Positions 16,364 through 25,983 of a stretch of DNA of 64,000 nt are shown piece by piece (positions within the stretch are counted from its first letter, which is position 1; each line of letters opens with the position of its first letter). Made by a program: the position numbers and the translations under genes. Source of the DNA: Motiliproteus sp963974645 (GTDB lineage Bacteria; Pseudomonadota; Gammaproteobacteria; Pseudomonadales; Balneatricaceae). The notes beneath the pieces were generated by a model that worked only from the letters and a program-made list of their open reading frames with translations, made no database searches and was not told where the DNA came from. The DNA is taken from contig CAXBEA010000001.1 of assembly GCA_963974645.1 (NCBI GenBank), positions 1 through 64,000 on the forward strand, in the 5' to 3' direction.

Positions 16364-17827
16364 TTAGGTCAGTTGCCCGATGATTTTTATCAGACGGTCG
16401 ATACCGGGGAGAATGCGCTCGGTTTCGATAGATGAGTAACCCAAGCGAAAGAAGTTGAGCGGAGGGGATTCTTGCTGAAAGTAAATATCACCGGACTCGA
16501 TCACTACACCCTGCTCCAGCGCGAGGCGTTTTAACTCTCTGGCATCCAGGTTTTCCGGGCCTTTAACCCAATAGGCCGAGCCGCCAAATGTCGGCGGGTT
16601 GGCGGATTCGGGTAGCCAACGCTGCAGCGCATCGCTTACTGCTTTCCAGCGTTCTTCATAGACTTGTACCAGGCTGCGAACGAGAGAGTCGTGGTAACCA
16701 CGGGAGAGAAATAGCCCCACCGCGCGCTGATTGTTCATGGGCGGATGGCGCAGCATCATCCGCCGGTACTCGCGGATCTCTCTGATCAGCTCTTTTGGTC
16801 CCACCAGGTAACCCATACGCAGTCCGGGAGAAAGGGTTTTCGAGAGGCTGCCGATATAGATCACCCGATCATTCTGATCCAGGCTTTTCAGCGCCGGTGT
16901 TGGATTGGTGGCGAAGCTGGTTTCGCACTCGTAGTCATCCTCAATAATTAGGAAGTCATCTCGTGATGCCTGCTCTAGCAGAGCCTGTCTGCGGGCCATT
17001 GGCATCGTCACTGTCGTTGGAAACTGATGGCTAGGCGTGGTAAATATCAGATCGCAGTCGCTTAGTTGGTCGCCTACGATCAGGCCGTCGTTATCGATCT
17101 CCAGACTTTTTACCCGCGTACCGGTGCATTCCGCCATATGGTTCAGGTCGGGATAGCCAGGTTCTTCCAGTCCCAAACAGCTATCCCGGTTGAGCAAAAT
17201 ACGCAGGATCATATAGAGCGCGTGTTGTGCACCGACGGTAATCAGAATCTCTTCAGGATTTGCCCAAACGCCACGTCGCGGCAATAAACGGGAGTGAATC
17301 TGCTCGATCAGCAGCGTATCGTCATCATCGTAGCGATCGCCGGACCACTCGCTGATCGCCTGGATGGATACGGACTCTTTACAGCACTCGCGCCAGTTAT
17401 TGGCGGGGAACATCTTTGGATCCAGCTGACCATAGATAAAGGGGTAGGGGTAATCTTGCCAGCGATTAACCTTATTCAGTTTATGTGCACTGGGACGCAG
17501 TTTGAGGTGGTTATCCCAGTTGGGGCGGCTGCCTGCGGCTATTCTAGTCGGATCCTCTTCTCGAGCTGAGCTTTTCAGCATCTCGTCATTGACGTAAAAC
17601 CCGGCCCGTTCCCTCGATACCAGATAGCCGTCATAGGTCAGACGCTCATAGGCGAGAATCACGGTATTGCGTGATACGCCCAGCATTCCGGCCAGTTTTC
17701 GGGTAGAGGGCAACGGAAGATCTGGTGAAATATGCCCCTCGATAATCGCTTTGCTAATTTGCTCCCTGATCTGCGTCTGCAGGCTGGAATCGCTATCTGG
17801 TGAAAGATGGAACAGGTGGTTTAGCAT
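16364..17827 (-). CDS. MocR-type transcriptional regulator (PdxR/TauR/GabR class)
   Basis: 487 aa from ATG 17827, chosen because GGAG lies 8 nt upstream; a GTG 33 nt earlier is possible. The N-terminal GntR winged helix is at about 10-75 (LPSTRKLAGMLGVSRNTVILAYERL). The aminotransferase-like effector domain carries the PLP lysine in GSLSKTLSPGLRMG and IIEDDYECE before it. The class regulates vitamin B6, GABA, taurine and similar genes. The upstream neighbourhood (TRAP transporter, aminotransferase, semialdehyde dehydrogenase) makes control of an amino-acid uptake/catabolism set plausible. Confidence 0.88.
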   Translation of the reverse strand: MLNHLFHLSPDSDSSLQTQIREQISKAIIEGHISPDLPLPSTRKLAGMLGVSRNTVILAYERLTYDGYLVSRERAGFYVNDEMLKSSAREEDPTRIAAGSRPNWDNHLKLRPSAHKLNKVNRWQDYPYPFIYGQLDPKMFPANNWRECCKESVSIQAISEWSGDRYDDDDTLLIEQIHSRLLPRRGVWANPEEILITVGAQHALYMILRILLNRDSCLGLEEPGYPDLNHMAECTGTRVKSLEIDNDGLIVGDQLSDCDLIFTTPSHQFPTTVTMPMARRQALLEQASRDDFLIIEDDYECETSFATNPTPALKSLDQNDRVIYIGSLSKTLSPGLRMGYLVGPKELIREIREYRRMMLRHPPMNNQRAVGLFLSRGYHDSLVRSLVQVYEERWKAVSDALQRWLPESANPPTFGGSAYWVKGPENLDARELKRLALEQGVVIESGDIYFQQESPPLNFFRLGYSSIETERILPGIDRLIKIIGQLT

Positions 17828-18351
17828 GGTCTGTCTCCGCTGTTCGTCATTATTCACCAAGAAGGAAACTAAGATTATTATTCTTATAATAAATAGTAGG
17901 TTAAGGGGCGCTGATAAAGAGGTGTTAGTACCAGCGCCAGGTACCCCATGGTACCAGGCTGGCGTGGAACCTGCCCAGCGGGTTCCTCAGCGCTAGCTCT
18001 ACATTTTCAAGGCGGGAGTTGTGCTTATATCACCCCCTTTTGGGTTTCGGCCGAGGTGCCAGGTTTGGATAGGGCGATATAGGACTCGGGAGTCTGGAGT
18101 GTTAGCCGGGAGGAGAAATTATCGGTGTCGAGTCCCGTTTTTTCGAACTCTCCAAAAATCCAGAACTGCTGTAGAACGCCAAGCGCACTCGGTCCTTAGC
18201 CAAATTCTGCAGTAACTGGGTATAGCTATCTAGGCGATCATTGTCTTTCCTTTGCCGCTGCAGATGCTGAAGGCTGGGGATGTCTCTCACCTGGGGTACG
18301 GTTTTCTATATCCAGGTGCCGCCGTTCATGTTTTGGCTTGTTCTTGGGGTT
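17828..18351. other. Regulatory gap between MocR and LysR genes
   Basis: Holds the upstream region of the MocR gene. An interrupted palindrome at 17931-17962 (CCAGCGCCAGGTACC paired with GGTACCAGGCTGG) and a TATAATAA-rich stretch near 17880-17895 are the visible structures. A 62-codon minus-strand frame (18102-18290) has no recognisable family and is not called. Confidence 0.4.
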
Positions 18352-19284
18352 TTATTGGCCCCAGCCTAGGACATGCTCGGGATTCTCGAGCACCTCTTCG
18401 ATGCGTTTGCGCAGCAGCTCGGCAAACTCCAAAGTGATCATGGAGGGTGGTGTCTCTGATGGGAACATCAGGCCGACACGCAGGGACACATCGGGTTGAA
18501 AGCGACGGAACACCACTTTGCCAGGCTGTGCGTAGGTGGTGTAACTGAACGCCGAGATTGGATCGATAACGGACACCCCCAGTCCTCGCTCGACAAACTT
18601 GAGCGCCGGGATAAAGAAACGGGTTTGCAGACGCACGTTCATACGGTGGCCGCTGGCTTCGAACAGCTGCATCAGATCGTGGAAAATCATGTGATCCGGG
18701 TGCAGGGTTATCATCGGCTCATCGTCGAGCAGTGCCGGTGTGATTAGCTCGTTTTCTGCCAATGGATGGATAGCGGGTAGGGCACAGACACAGGGAAGCT
18801 CAAACATCTGGTTCCTGCCGACTTTGGACTGGTGCGTGGACATCTCCGCCAGACCCAGGTCGTATTGGTTGGAGGCGACCCACTCAACGACAGAATCAGA
18901 GGTTCGGGTCTGCAGCGAGGCCTGCACCTTGGGATGCTCTTCCAGGTAGTCAGCCAGAATATCGGGCACAAAGAAGTTAGACGGGCCGGGCATGCAGCCG
19001 ATACGCAGGAAACCGTACTGCTTATTCTGAATATCCTGAACCGTCTGGCTCATGTCCTGAATACGGGAGAAGATCGCTTCTACCTCCTTGTAGAGGTAGT
19101 CAGCCTCGGGGGTGGGGTAGAGCCGTTTCTTGCGCCGTTCGAACAACTGGAAACCGATATCCTCTTCCAGGGAGCTGAGCATCATGCTCACCGCAGGCTG
19201 GGTTCTAAATAGCTGCTTGGCAGCCTGCGACACCGAACCGGTTAGCATTACCGCACGAAAGGCTTCCATCTGTTTGAGGTTCAT
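18352..19284 (-). CDS. LysR-family transcriptional regulator
   Basis: 310 aa. The N-terminal helix-turn-helix (MNLKQMEAFRAVMLTGSVSQAAKQLFRTQPAVSMML) and a LysR substrate domain with ERRKKRLYPTPEA linker give a clear family match. It belongs to the branch near regulators of nopaline/octopine and amino-acid catabolism. It is transcribed in the same direction as the tctBAC genes that lie upstream of it, and near the divergent RidA/oxidase/racemase operon, so it is the obvious candidate regulator of that locus (inference). Confidence 0.85.
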   Translation of the reverse strand: MNLKQMEAFRAVMLTGSVSQAAKQLFRTQPAVSMMLSSLEEDIGFQLFERRKKRLYPTPEADYLYKEVEAIFSRIQDMSQTVQDIQNKQYGFLRIGCMPGPSNFFVPDILADYLEEHPKVQASLQTRTSDSVVEWVASNQYDLGLAEMSTHQSKVGRNQMFELPCVCALPAIHPLAENELITPALLDDEPMITLHPDHMIFHDLMQLFEASGHRMNVRLQTRFFIPALKFVERGLGVSVIDPISAFSYTTYAQPGKVVFRRFQPDVSLRVGLMFPSETPPSMITLEFAELLRKRIEEVLENPEHVLGWGQ

Positions 19285-19605
19285 TGTTCTGCCTAAAAGT
19301 ATTAGTTTTACTGATGAATAGTCTTGAAAACAGATGCTTAATTATGTTCATAACAAGAATATAACCCATATCAACAGGTGATGCTTGCACCTAGAGTACG
19401 TCTTCAAGAGTGATCAATTGGTGCAGAAAGCGGTTGATGATGCCGGGCAGTGCGTTTTAGGTGGGCGCGTTGATTAATTTCAACTGAGGACCTTGAATGG
19501 AAATCGGAGGGAGGTTGGATTCATAGCAACGTTCAACGACAGCCCGATGTTCAGAACCATTTACAGGCTCAAAACACGGCTGCCGTCGAGGGCCATGAAG
19601 TGCAG
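19285..19605. other. Gap between LysR and tctC-like genes
   Basis: No gene recognised. It holds the promoter region of the LysR gene; no clear terminator for tctC was found. Confidence 0.35.
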
Positions 19606-20580
19606 TTACTTCTTGTTAACGCGCGCTGCTTCGTCTGTGTAGATGCTGTAGGTTGCGTTCAGGTCTGCAATCCACTCAGGACCGTAGCGCAAGTCTACAA
19701 GGGCACCAATGTTTGCGTATGCTTCCAGTACCTTAGGATCTTTCATGACCTTAGCGGTAACGGCAGTTAGTTTGTCTACGACGTTCTGAGGCACGCCTTT
19801 AGGTGCAAATACCCCGGACCAGCCGCCAAAGCTACCTTTGATACCGTAATCAGCGAACGTTGGTACGCCTGGGAAGGCCTCCATCTTCTGGTCAATGACC
19901 AGCGCGCGAGCGCGATCAGCCTTAACATGAGGGCCAAATGCCGGTGGGAAAGAGACTGCTGAGTCGATATGACCCCCTACGACTGAAACCATGGAAGCGG
20001 CAGCACCCTTGGCATGGACGTACTTAACCTTATAACCCGCCTGATTGGCAATGATATTCGCCATGATGGTGCCGGAAGAGGATGTACCCCAAGAACCCTG
20101 GGTCACTCTGCTACTCTTCGCACCCGCGATAAAGTCATCAAAGGTTTTATAAGGGCTGTCTTTGGCTACGACTATAGCCAGCGGAACTGAGGTGTACTTT
20201 ACAACCGGCGTAAAGGTTTCAAAGTTGTATGGCGTGTTGCTGAAGTTCGGAGTCACCATCATGTTACTGACACCCGCGTTGATCAGCGTATAGCCGTCGT
20301 TTTTAGCACGCGCTACAAACGAGGTACCAATCACACCGCCACCGCCTGTCTTATTAATAACAACCACCGGGACACCCAGCTCTTTTTCTACCGCGTCGGC
20401 CCAGATCCGGGTAGTCAGGTCAGAGTCACCACCAGCCCCCCAAGGCACGATAACATTGATCGGTTTGTCCGGGTATGCAGCCAGCGCAGCACCCGAAGCC
20501 AAGGTTACGGCCAGTGCTGCGGTAAGCGTTGCCAGTGTTTTCTTAGCATTTTTCATAGAGCTTTTCATAGGGTTTTTCAT
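19606..20580 (-). CDS. tctC: Tripartite tricarboxylate-type transporter substrate-binding protein (TctC/Bug family)
   Basis: 324 aa with a signal peptide (about 1-34, ending GAALAAYPDKP). Hallmarks of TctC/Bug proteins are present: YPDKPINVIVPWGAGGDSD, VVINKTGGGGVIGTSFVA and the C-terminal APKGVPQNVVDKLTA. The N-terminus MKNPMKSSMKNAKK arises from a short DNA repeat (20556-20585), so the true start may be any of three Met codons. It captures the ligand in the periplasm for TctAB. Here it is last in the order B-A-C, which is less common than C-B-A. Confidence 0.92.
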   Translation of the reverse strand: MKNPMKSSMKNAKKTLATLTAALAVTLASGAALAAYPDKPINVIVPWGAGGDSDLTTRIWADAVEKELGVPVVVINKTGGGGVIGTSFVARAKNDGYTLINAGVSNMMVTPNFSNTPYNFETFTPVVKYTSVPLAIVVAKDSPYKTFDDFIAGAKSSRVTQGSWGTSSSGTIMANIIANQAGYKVKYVHAKGAAASMVSVVGGHIDSAVSFPPAFGPHVKADRARALVIDQKMEAFPGVPTFADYGIKGSFGGWSGVFAPKGVPQNVVDKLTAVTAKVMKDPKVLEAYANIGALVDLRYGPEWIADLNATYSIYTDEAARVNKK

Positions 20581-20702
20581 AGATAGTTCCTTCGATTTAT
20601 TTTTATTGACGTTTCTTAATCTTCACAGGGGCAAGCGGCCTTTATCAGGGGCCTAGCAACAGCGCGTTAGGATCCCGTGAAGGAGGATTTATGATTTGCT
20701 GA

Positions 20703-22223
20703 TCAGGCGGTTTTCTCCTGGTCCGGAGCAGGCGTTCGCGAACCTTTTCGTCTGACCCGCATGCTTGAGAACACAAAGAATACCGACAGCGCGATAAACA
20801 CCCAGGAGAACGGCGATGCAAAGAACAGGTGATAGTCGGTGCCAACGATGGCCATTGCCTGATCCAGGTTCTGCTCCAGGAAGGGGGTTAGGATAAAGCC
20901 GATGATAAAGACCGCCGGATTCAATCCAACCAGTTTCATACCGTAGCCCATTACCGTGAAGGCGATCAGCACCAGGATGTCGTTCATGTTCTGACCCGCG
21001 GTATAGGCACCGGTGAAGGCAAACACGGTCACGCAGGGGAAGATATAATAGCGCCGCAGCGATGCCATCTTGACGAAGAACTTGAAGCCGGCGCGGGCGA
21101 TACCCAGCAGGAACAGATCGGTGATCAGGAAGCCGGCAAAGATCGCGTAGATAGTTTCCGTGTGCTCGAAGAAGATCATCGGCCCGGGGGTCAGACCGTG
21201 GATCAGGAACGCCCCCATCAGCAAGGCGGCCACATCGTCACCCGGAATACTCAGAGTCAGCATCGGGATCATGCTGGATCCGCATACCGCGTTGTTGGCG
21301 GATTCTGCCGCAGCAATCCCTTCGACCGAACCCTTACCGTACTCTTCAGGCTTCTTGGCCGTCCGTCTCGCTTCGCCGTAGGCGATAAACGCGGCCGTGC
21401 TGGACCCCAGACCTGGCAAGGCACCGACAAAGGTACCGATACCGCTGGATTTCAGGATGGTACCGAACACGCCACGGAACTCTTTGAAACTGATGCGGTT
21501 GTCAGCAGGATTGGCTGAGTGGGTAATCTGCATCTGGTGGTGTGGAACCTTGCGCCGACGGATCACGTTGAACACCTCGGGCATCACCAGGATCCCGATC
21601 AGCATCGGAGTAAAGGTAAAGCCGCCCATCAGTTCGGTGTAACCGAAGGTGAAGCGGGATGCGCCGGTGATTGTTGACATACCCACCATCGCAAACAGCA
21701 TACCCAGACAGCAGGAAAGCAGACCGCGCGGGATCGACTCTCCGGCCATGGAACCGATGACGGTAAACGCAAACAGCAGCAGGAACACTTTCTCGATCGG
21801 ACCGGCCTGCAACGAGATCAGCGAGATCGGCGCCGCGACCAGAATCAGCACCAGGGTTGCCAGCATCTCACCGGTGACGGATGCAAACAGCGACATATCC
21901 AGTGCCTTGCCTGCTTTACCGGCCTTGGTCAGCGCATGGCCATCCAACGCGGTGAGGAAGGAGGCTGCCGCCCCAGGGGTGTTGATCAGGATTGCAGAGA
22001 TCGACCCGCCATAGATTCCTGCTTTATAGACGGCCAGCAGCATGGTGATACCGATGATCGGATCGACATAAAAGGTCATCGGCAGGATGATGGCGATCGC
22101 CATGATGCATGAGATGCCGGGAATGGCGCCAAAAACTATACCGATGACGACGCCGGCAATAATGCCCAGAATCGGGCCTACAGCCAGGATCGAGGAAAAA
22201 CCGTTAAGAATATTATCAAACAT
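20703..22223 (-). CDS. tctA: TctA-family large permease
   Basis: 506 aa, about 12 transmembrane helices. Family signatures: GAIPGISCIMAIAIILPMTF, the AILINTPGAAASFLTALDGH loop (TctA substrate motif), GIGTFVGALPGLGSSTAAF and SMIPMLTLSIPGDDVAALL. It is the main membrane subunit of the tripartite tricarboxylate-type transporter. It starts 14 nt after tctB and precedes tctC. Ligand unknown; the neighbouring oxidase/racemase operon suggests an amino or hydroxy acid. Confidence 0.93.
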   Translation of the reverse strand: MFDNILNGFSSILAVGPILGIIAGVVIGIVFGAIPGISCIMAIAIILPMTFYVDPIIGITMLLAVYKAGIYGGSISAILINTPGAAASFLTALDGHALTKAGKAGKALDMSLFASVTGEMLATLVLILVAAPISLISLQAGPIEKVFLLLFAFTVIGSMAGESIPRGLLSCCLGMLFAMVGMSTITGASRFTFGYTELMGGFTFTPMLIGILVMPEVFNVIRRRKVPHHQMQITHSANPADNRISFKEFRGVFGTILKSSGIGTFVGALPGLGSSTAAFIAYGEARRTAKKPEEYGKGSVEGIAAAESANNAVCGSSMIPMLTLSIPGDDVAALLMGAFLIHGLTPGPMIFFEHTETIYAIFAGFLITDLFLLGIARAGFKFFVKMASLRRYYIFPCVTVFAFTGAYTAGQNMNDILVLIAFTVMGYGMKLVGLNPAVFIIGFILTPFLEQNLDQAMAIVGTDYHLFFASPFSWVFIALSVFFVFSSMRVRRKGSRTPAPDQEKTA

Positions 22224-22237
22224 CAGATTATCTCCCC

Positions 22238-22702
22238 TTACAGCGTCCAGGTTGGCAGATAGACCCGCAGAAACTCTCTAGAGCCGTAAAAGAGCAGTAC
22301 CGGGGTGATAACCGAGGTCGCAATGATGGGAACCCAGTTGCGGCCTCCGAGCAGTATCGCGACCGCGAGCATGATAAAGGGGGTTGCCACCAGAAAACCG
22401 ACATAAGGCACGCTGAGCCAATAGGCAATAAAGATCCCTATATAGATGAAGATGCCACCGAAGCCGTCGGTGATGATGATCTCCTGACCTTCAGGCTTGG
22501 TACCTTGGGCTAGTTTTCTGAGGGATTGGATAGCGGTGATCGCAGCAAAGAGGATGATCAGGCTCGCGACGGTACGCGGCAAAAACATAGACCCCAGGTC
22601 GCTTTCGGCGCCGCCTTCTACCAGATTGTTGTTGGTTAGGATGATCACGGAAACGCTGGTCAAAAATGCCGCTAAGCCGACGTCAATTTTTCGTCTGTCC
22701 AT
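22238..22702 (-). CDS. tctB: TctB-family small permease
   Basis: 154 aa with four predicted transmembrane helices. Typical TctB features are the short N-terminal MDRRKIDVGLAAFLTSVS and the early SDLGSMFLPRTVASLIILFA segment. First gene of the tctBAC operon, divergent from the RidA-oxidase-racemase operon with a 652-nt intergenic region. Confidence 0.88.
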   Translation of the reverse strand: MDRRKIDVGLAAFLTSVSVIILTNNNLVEGGAESDLGSMFLPRTVASLIILFAAITAIQSLRKLAQGTKPEGQEIIITDGFGGIFIYIGIFIAYWLSVPYVGFLVATPFIMLAVAILLGGRNWVPIIATSVITPVLLFYGSREFLRVYLPTWTL

Positions 22703-23354
22703 GGTGAACTACCTGAGTGTTTCTTATTTTTATCGGTTTTAGCTTATAGCTGAAACCTTGCTATGGCGGGTGTTGAAGCTGCGCTGACGACTAAACTGTC
22801 GCGACCACAGACCGCTGATAGATTCAGCGTAACAAAATATATAATAGAAAAATATTCTAAAAAATATTTGATTATATAAGTTTTTCTTATGTTTGTTTGT
22901 GTAAGGCGTGTCCCCTACCTGAGGCGGTGCGGAGGTGAAAAAGTAGGACCGCTAATCCGCTTGTGGTTCCAGAGTGATTGGTTAAGACCCACTGCTTGGT
23001 TTACCAAGGCACCCTCATAGGTCAGTCAGAGATACAGCGAAAGGGCCCTGTTTATATCGAGGTGGGAAAACGGGAAGTTGATCATCTTGGGGGTGATTCG
23101 ATCAGCCAAAATATATAAGCAAACCTGATGAGATGCTAAGAATTTTCGATTTGGCATTATGTTTATTGAGGCGAATAATGACTGCATCAAGTCTCGTCCA
23201 GAATCGTTTTAGGTAATCGGCTGAATATAACGATGAAGGCAGGACACAAGGATGATCAGGGCCGCTACGCACTTAGGTAGCCTGTTCTGGTTGCCAGTTC
23301 CGGTAGCTCGCAGAAGAACAGCTGAAGAACAGCTGATAAATAAGAGAGTAAGAG
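22703..23354. promoter_or_regulatory. Divergent regulatory region between tctBAC and ridA-like operon
   Basis: 652 nt without a gene. It contains a very AT-rich core (22830-22900) with the inverted repeat AAATATT-ctaaaa-AATATTT at 22850-22869, a plausible LysR-type site. A perfect 11-nt tandem duplication GAAGAACAGCT (23313-23334) lies just upstream of the ridA-like start. Regulator binding is inferred. Confidence 0.45.
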
Positions 23355-23702
23355 ATGATCCAACGTCAACATTCTAATCAACGTATGAGTCAGCTGGTGA
23401 GCGTCGCCAACCTGGTCTGGACCGCCGGCCAGGTGGCGAAAGACCCCGCCGAGGATATGGCTGGGCAGACCCGCCAGATCCTGTCTCAGATCGATGCGCT
23501 GCTGGCAGATGCTGGTACCGATAAGCGCCAGCTGATCAGTGCCAATATCTGGGTCTCTGACATCCGTCAGTTCGCGCAGATGAATGCGGTATGGGATGCC
23601 TGGGTGGATAGTGACAATGCACCGGTGCGCGCCTGTGTGGAATCCCGTCTGGCACGACCTGAGCTGCTAGTAGAGATTCAGGTCGTCGCAGCCAACGCTT
23701 AA
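23355..23702 (+). CDS. RidA/YjgF family enamine/imine deaminase
   Basis: 115 aa, full RidA length. Family features are VSVANLVWTAGQVAKD, QTRQILSQIDALLADAGTD, and the C-terminal VRACVESRLARPELLVEIQVVA with the conserved Arg and Glu of the active site. RidA enzymes hydrolyse reactive 2-imino acids released by amino-acid oxidases and PLP enzymes. It is first in an operon with an FAD amino-acid oxidase and a racemase-like gene, so removing the imine product of that oxidase is a natural role. Confidence 0.9.
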   Translation: MIQRQHSNQRMSQLVSVANLVWTAGQVAKDPAEDMAGQTRQILSQIDALLADAGTDKRQLISANIWVSDIRQFAQMNAVWDAWVDSDNAPVRACVESRLARPELLVEIQVVAANA

Positions 23703-23738
23703 GTGTTTGAGGCGTGGTGGTCTCACCACGAAACGAGT

Positions 23739-24980
23739 ATGAAAAGTACACATATTGGAATTTTTGGGGCTGGTATTGTCGGTCTTTCGACCGCGCTTTC
23801 CCTGCAGAAAGCGGGTTACAGGGTGACGTTGATCGATAAGGAGGCACCGGGGATGGGTGCCTCTTTCGGCAATGCGGGTCTATTTGCCGATTATGCCCGC
23901 TTGCCGTTCGCCAAGTTTTCGATGATGTGCAAGATGCCGAGGATGCTGCTGGATAAAACCAGCCCGCTATCCATGCAGGGCAGCTACCTGCCCTCACTCA
24001 TGCCCTATGGCTGGGAATTCTTTAAAGCCTGTTTTCCGGCTAAATACGCCCAGGGCAAAGCGGCGCTGAGGTCTCTACAGGAACACGCCCGGCAGGCTGA
24101 TCAGGAATTGATGACGCTAACCCGGGTGCAGGATCTGATCAAATCCGAGGGATGTTTAGGCCTCTTTGCGACCGAGGACGATTTTTCCACCGCGCAGAGT
24201 GGCGATCTGCAGGAACGCAGAGAGCAGGGGGTAAACCTTGAGTTCTTGACTGCGGACCAGGTTCGCGAGCTGGAACCGGATCTGGCTGGCTTTCACGCCG
24301 GTGGGGTTTTTTATCCCGACACCCGGTTTACGGTAAGCCCTGCTGAGTTGAGCCGACGATACGCGCGCTACTTTACCAACAACGCAGGGGTGATCCTGCA
24401 GGATCAAGTGCAGGGGCTGTTGCCTAGTGATAATGACGTGAGGGTGCGGCTGAGCGACAGCACCGTTGAGTATGATCAGGTGGTGGTCTGTACCGGTGTC
24501 GCATCCAAACAGATACTGGCGCAACTGGGGGTAAAGATACCCTTGGTCAGCGAACGGGGTTACCACTTGACGCTGGATATCGGCGACAAATCACTGCGCC
24601 GTCCGGTGGGTTGGCTGGATAAGGCGGTCTTTCTTACGCCGATGGAAGACGGTATACGGCTGGCGGGGACGGCAGAATTTGCATTCGCTGATGCCCCACT
24701 CAATCCCAAACGTGCTGAGGGGATGCTGAAACACGCCAAGGTGATGCTGGGGCATAACCCAGCGATCAAATCGACCTGGGTAGGCAGTCGTCCATCGACG
24801 CCGGATTCACTACCAGTCATCGGTCCGCTGACGCAGCATCCTCGGGTGAAAGTCGGCTTTGGTCATGGTCATCTGGGACTGACCTTCGCGGCAATAACCG
24901 CCAAACTGATTACAGAATCTGTACAAGGGCAGGCCGCGTCGATTGATCTGCAACCGTTCTCCGCCGCCCGTTTTAGCTGA
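23739..24980 (+). CDS. FAD-dependent D-amino-acid oxidase/dehydrogenase (DadA-like)
   Basis: 413 aa from ATG 23739, 36 nt after the ridA stop; a GTG directly at the stop is less likely. DAO-family FAD protein: the Rossmann motif HIGIFGAGIVGLSTALSL opens it, followed by EAPGMGASFGNAG, and the C-terminal GSRPSTPDSLPVIGP and GFGHGHLGLTFA FAD-binding signatures. This layout matches DadA and related cytoplasmic or membrane-associated D-amino-acid dehydrogenases. Substrate is unknown. The product imine would be handled by the preceding RidA protein. Confidence 0.85.
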   Translation: MKSTHIGIFGAGIVGLSTALSLQKAGYRVTLIDKEAPGMGASFGNAGLFADYARLPFAKFSMMCKMPRMLLDKTSPLSMQGSYLPSLMPYGWEFFKACFPAKYAQGKAALRSLQEHARQADQELMTLTRVQDLIKSEGCLGLFATEDDFSTAQSGDLQERREQGVNLEFLTADQVRELEPDLAGFHAGGVFYPDTRFTVSPAELSRRYARYFTNNAGVILQDQVQGLLPSDNDVRVRLSDSTVEYDQVVVCTGVASKQILAQLGVKIPLVSERGYHLTLDIGDKSLRRPVGWLDKAVFLTPMEDGIRLAGTAEFAFADAPLNPKRAEGMLKHAKVMLGHNPAIKSTWVGSRPSTPDSLPVIGPLTQHPRVKVGFGHGHLGLTFAAITAKLITESVQGQAASIDLQPFSAARFS

Positions 24981-24992
24981 TAGGGTATTTAA

Positions 24993-25709
24993 ATGATTAT
25001 AAAAGGTGGTATCAATGTCTGCGGCTTCACCCTGGGTGTTATCTCCCTGGAATCCTACTTTCCGAAGCCTGTCGGGCACATCAAACATCCAGCCTGCTTC
25101 GATTTTCCAATTATCTACAACACGGTAAAAGGCGCGACGATCGACCGTCTGATCCGCGCGCGTGATCCTGAGTTGCTCAAGCCATTCATCGAAGCGGCCC
25201 AGGCGCTGGAGCGGCAAGGCGTTAAAGCGATCACCGGTAGCTGCGGTTTCCTGGCGCTGCACCAGCAAGAGATCGCCGCTGCGGTCAACGTACCGGTATT
25301 CATGTCCAGCCTGATTCAGGTGCCGCTGGTTTCCCGCATGCTCAAGCGTGGCCAGAAGGTCGGAGTGGTTGTCGCCAACAGTGATGCCCTGACCGACGCT
25401 CACCTGAAGGGTGTAGGGATCGCTGACGAGCCTATCCTGGTTGCCGGTATGCAGCACCAGACGCAGTTTGCGGAGGTGATCCTGCGTGGCGAAACCGATG
25501 ATCTAGATATGGAACTGTTTGCAGAGGAGCTGAGTGCCGTGGTTCAGCACATGCTGGATGAAAATCCGCACGTGGGCGCTATCGTTCTGGAATGCACCGA
25601 CCTGTCGCACTTCGCACCGACGTTACAGCGCAAATTCGGCCTGCCCATTTTCGACCTGAGCAGCCTCGCTCGCATGGTCGCGGCCGCAGTGGACCGTCAG
25701 ATCGCCTGA
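24993..25709 (+). CDS. Aspartate/glutamate/hydantoin racemase family protein
   Basis: 238 aa. Two Cys-centred motifs of the superfamily are visible: AITGSCGFLALHQ (Cys about residue 83) and VLECTDLSHFAP (Cys about residue 194), which would form the two-cysteine acid/base pair. The start ATG is 12 nt after the oxidase stop, so it is the third gene of the operon. A racemase supplying the D-isomer to the oxidase fits the context. Closer to uncharacterised members than to MurI or aspartate racemase. Confidence 0.75.
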   Translation: MIIKGGINVCGFTLGVISLESYFPKPVGHIKHPACFDFPIIYNTVKGATIDRLIRARDPELLKPFIEAAQALERQGVKAITGSCGFLALHQQEIAAAVNVPVFMSSLIQVPLVSRMLKRGQKVGVVVANSDALTDAHLKGVGIADEPILVAGMQHQTQFAEVILRGETDDLDMELFAEELSAVVQHMLDENPHVGAIVLECTDLSHFAPTLQRKFGLPIFDLSSLARMVAAAVDRQIA

Positions 25710-25827
25710 TCAGGCTTTCAGAGCGGTTGGAGATCAAGGCGGTGATTGCAGGCGTACTGGTTGTCTGGCGAAAATCGCTAACAAGGAGTTCCGGTCGTCC
25801 TGAAAGCACCGAAGGGGGCCCTGTGGT

Positions 25828-25975
25828 TCGGCGCACCCCGTTCCCGACGGGCTTGCCGCACTTACCACAATCCCTGTGGGTCGGCGCACCCCGTTCCCGA
25901 CGGGCTTACCGCACTTACCACAATCCCTGTGGGTCGGAATTAATTCCGTATATGCGACCAAGGGGCCTTTGTCAG
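25828..25975. repeat. REP-like palindromic repeat, copy 2 (two tandem 53-nt units)
   Basis: Units at 25828-25880 and 25881-25933 each begin TCGGCGCACCCCGTTCCC and end in ATCCCTGTGGG. They are followed by GTCGGAATTAATTCCG and a GCGACCAAGGGGCCTTTGTC tail. It is the same composite as at 3969-4063. Confidence 0.8.
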
Positions 25976-25983
25976 GCTGAAGC

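Noticed and set aside
10241..17827. Complete taurine degradation cluster (TRAP transporter, MocR/TauR, aminotransferase)
   Set aside because: No sulfoacetaldehyde acetyltransferase (xsc) is in the window, and the acylating dehydrogenase fits (methyl)malonate semialdehyde better. The pta at 29458 is the housekeeping long form.
18102..18290. 62-codon minus-strand reading frame
   Set aside because: No recognisable family, no good ribosome-binding site, and it lies in a region with hairpins and low coding character.
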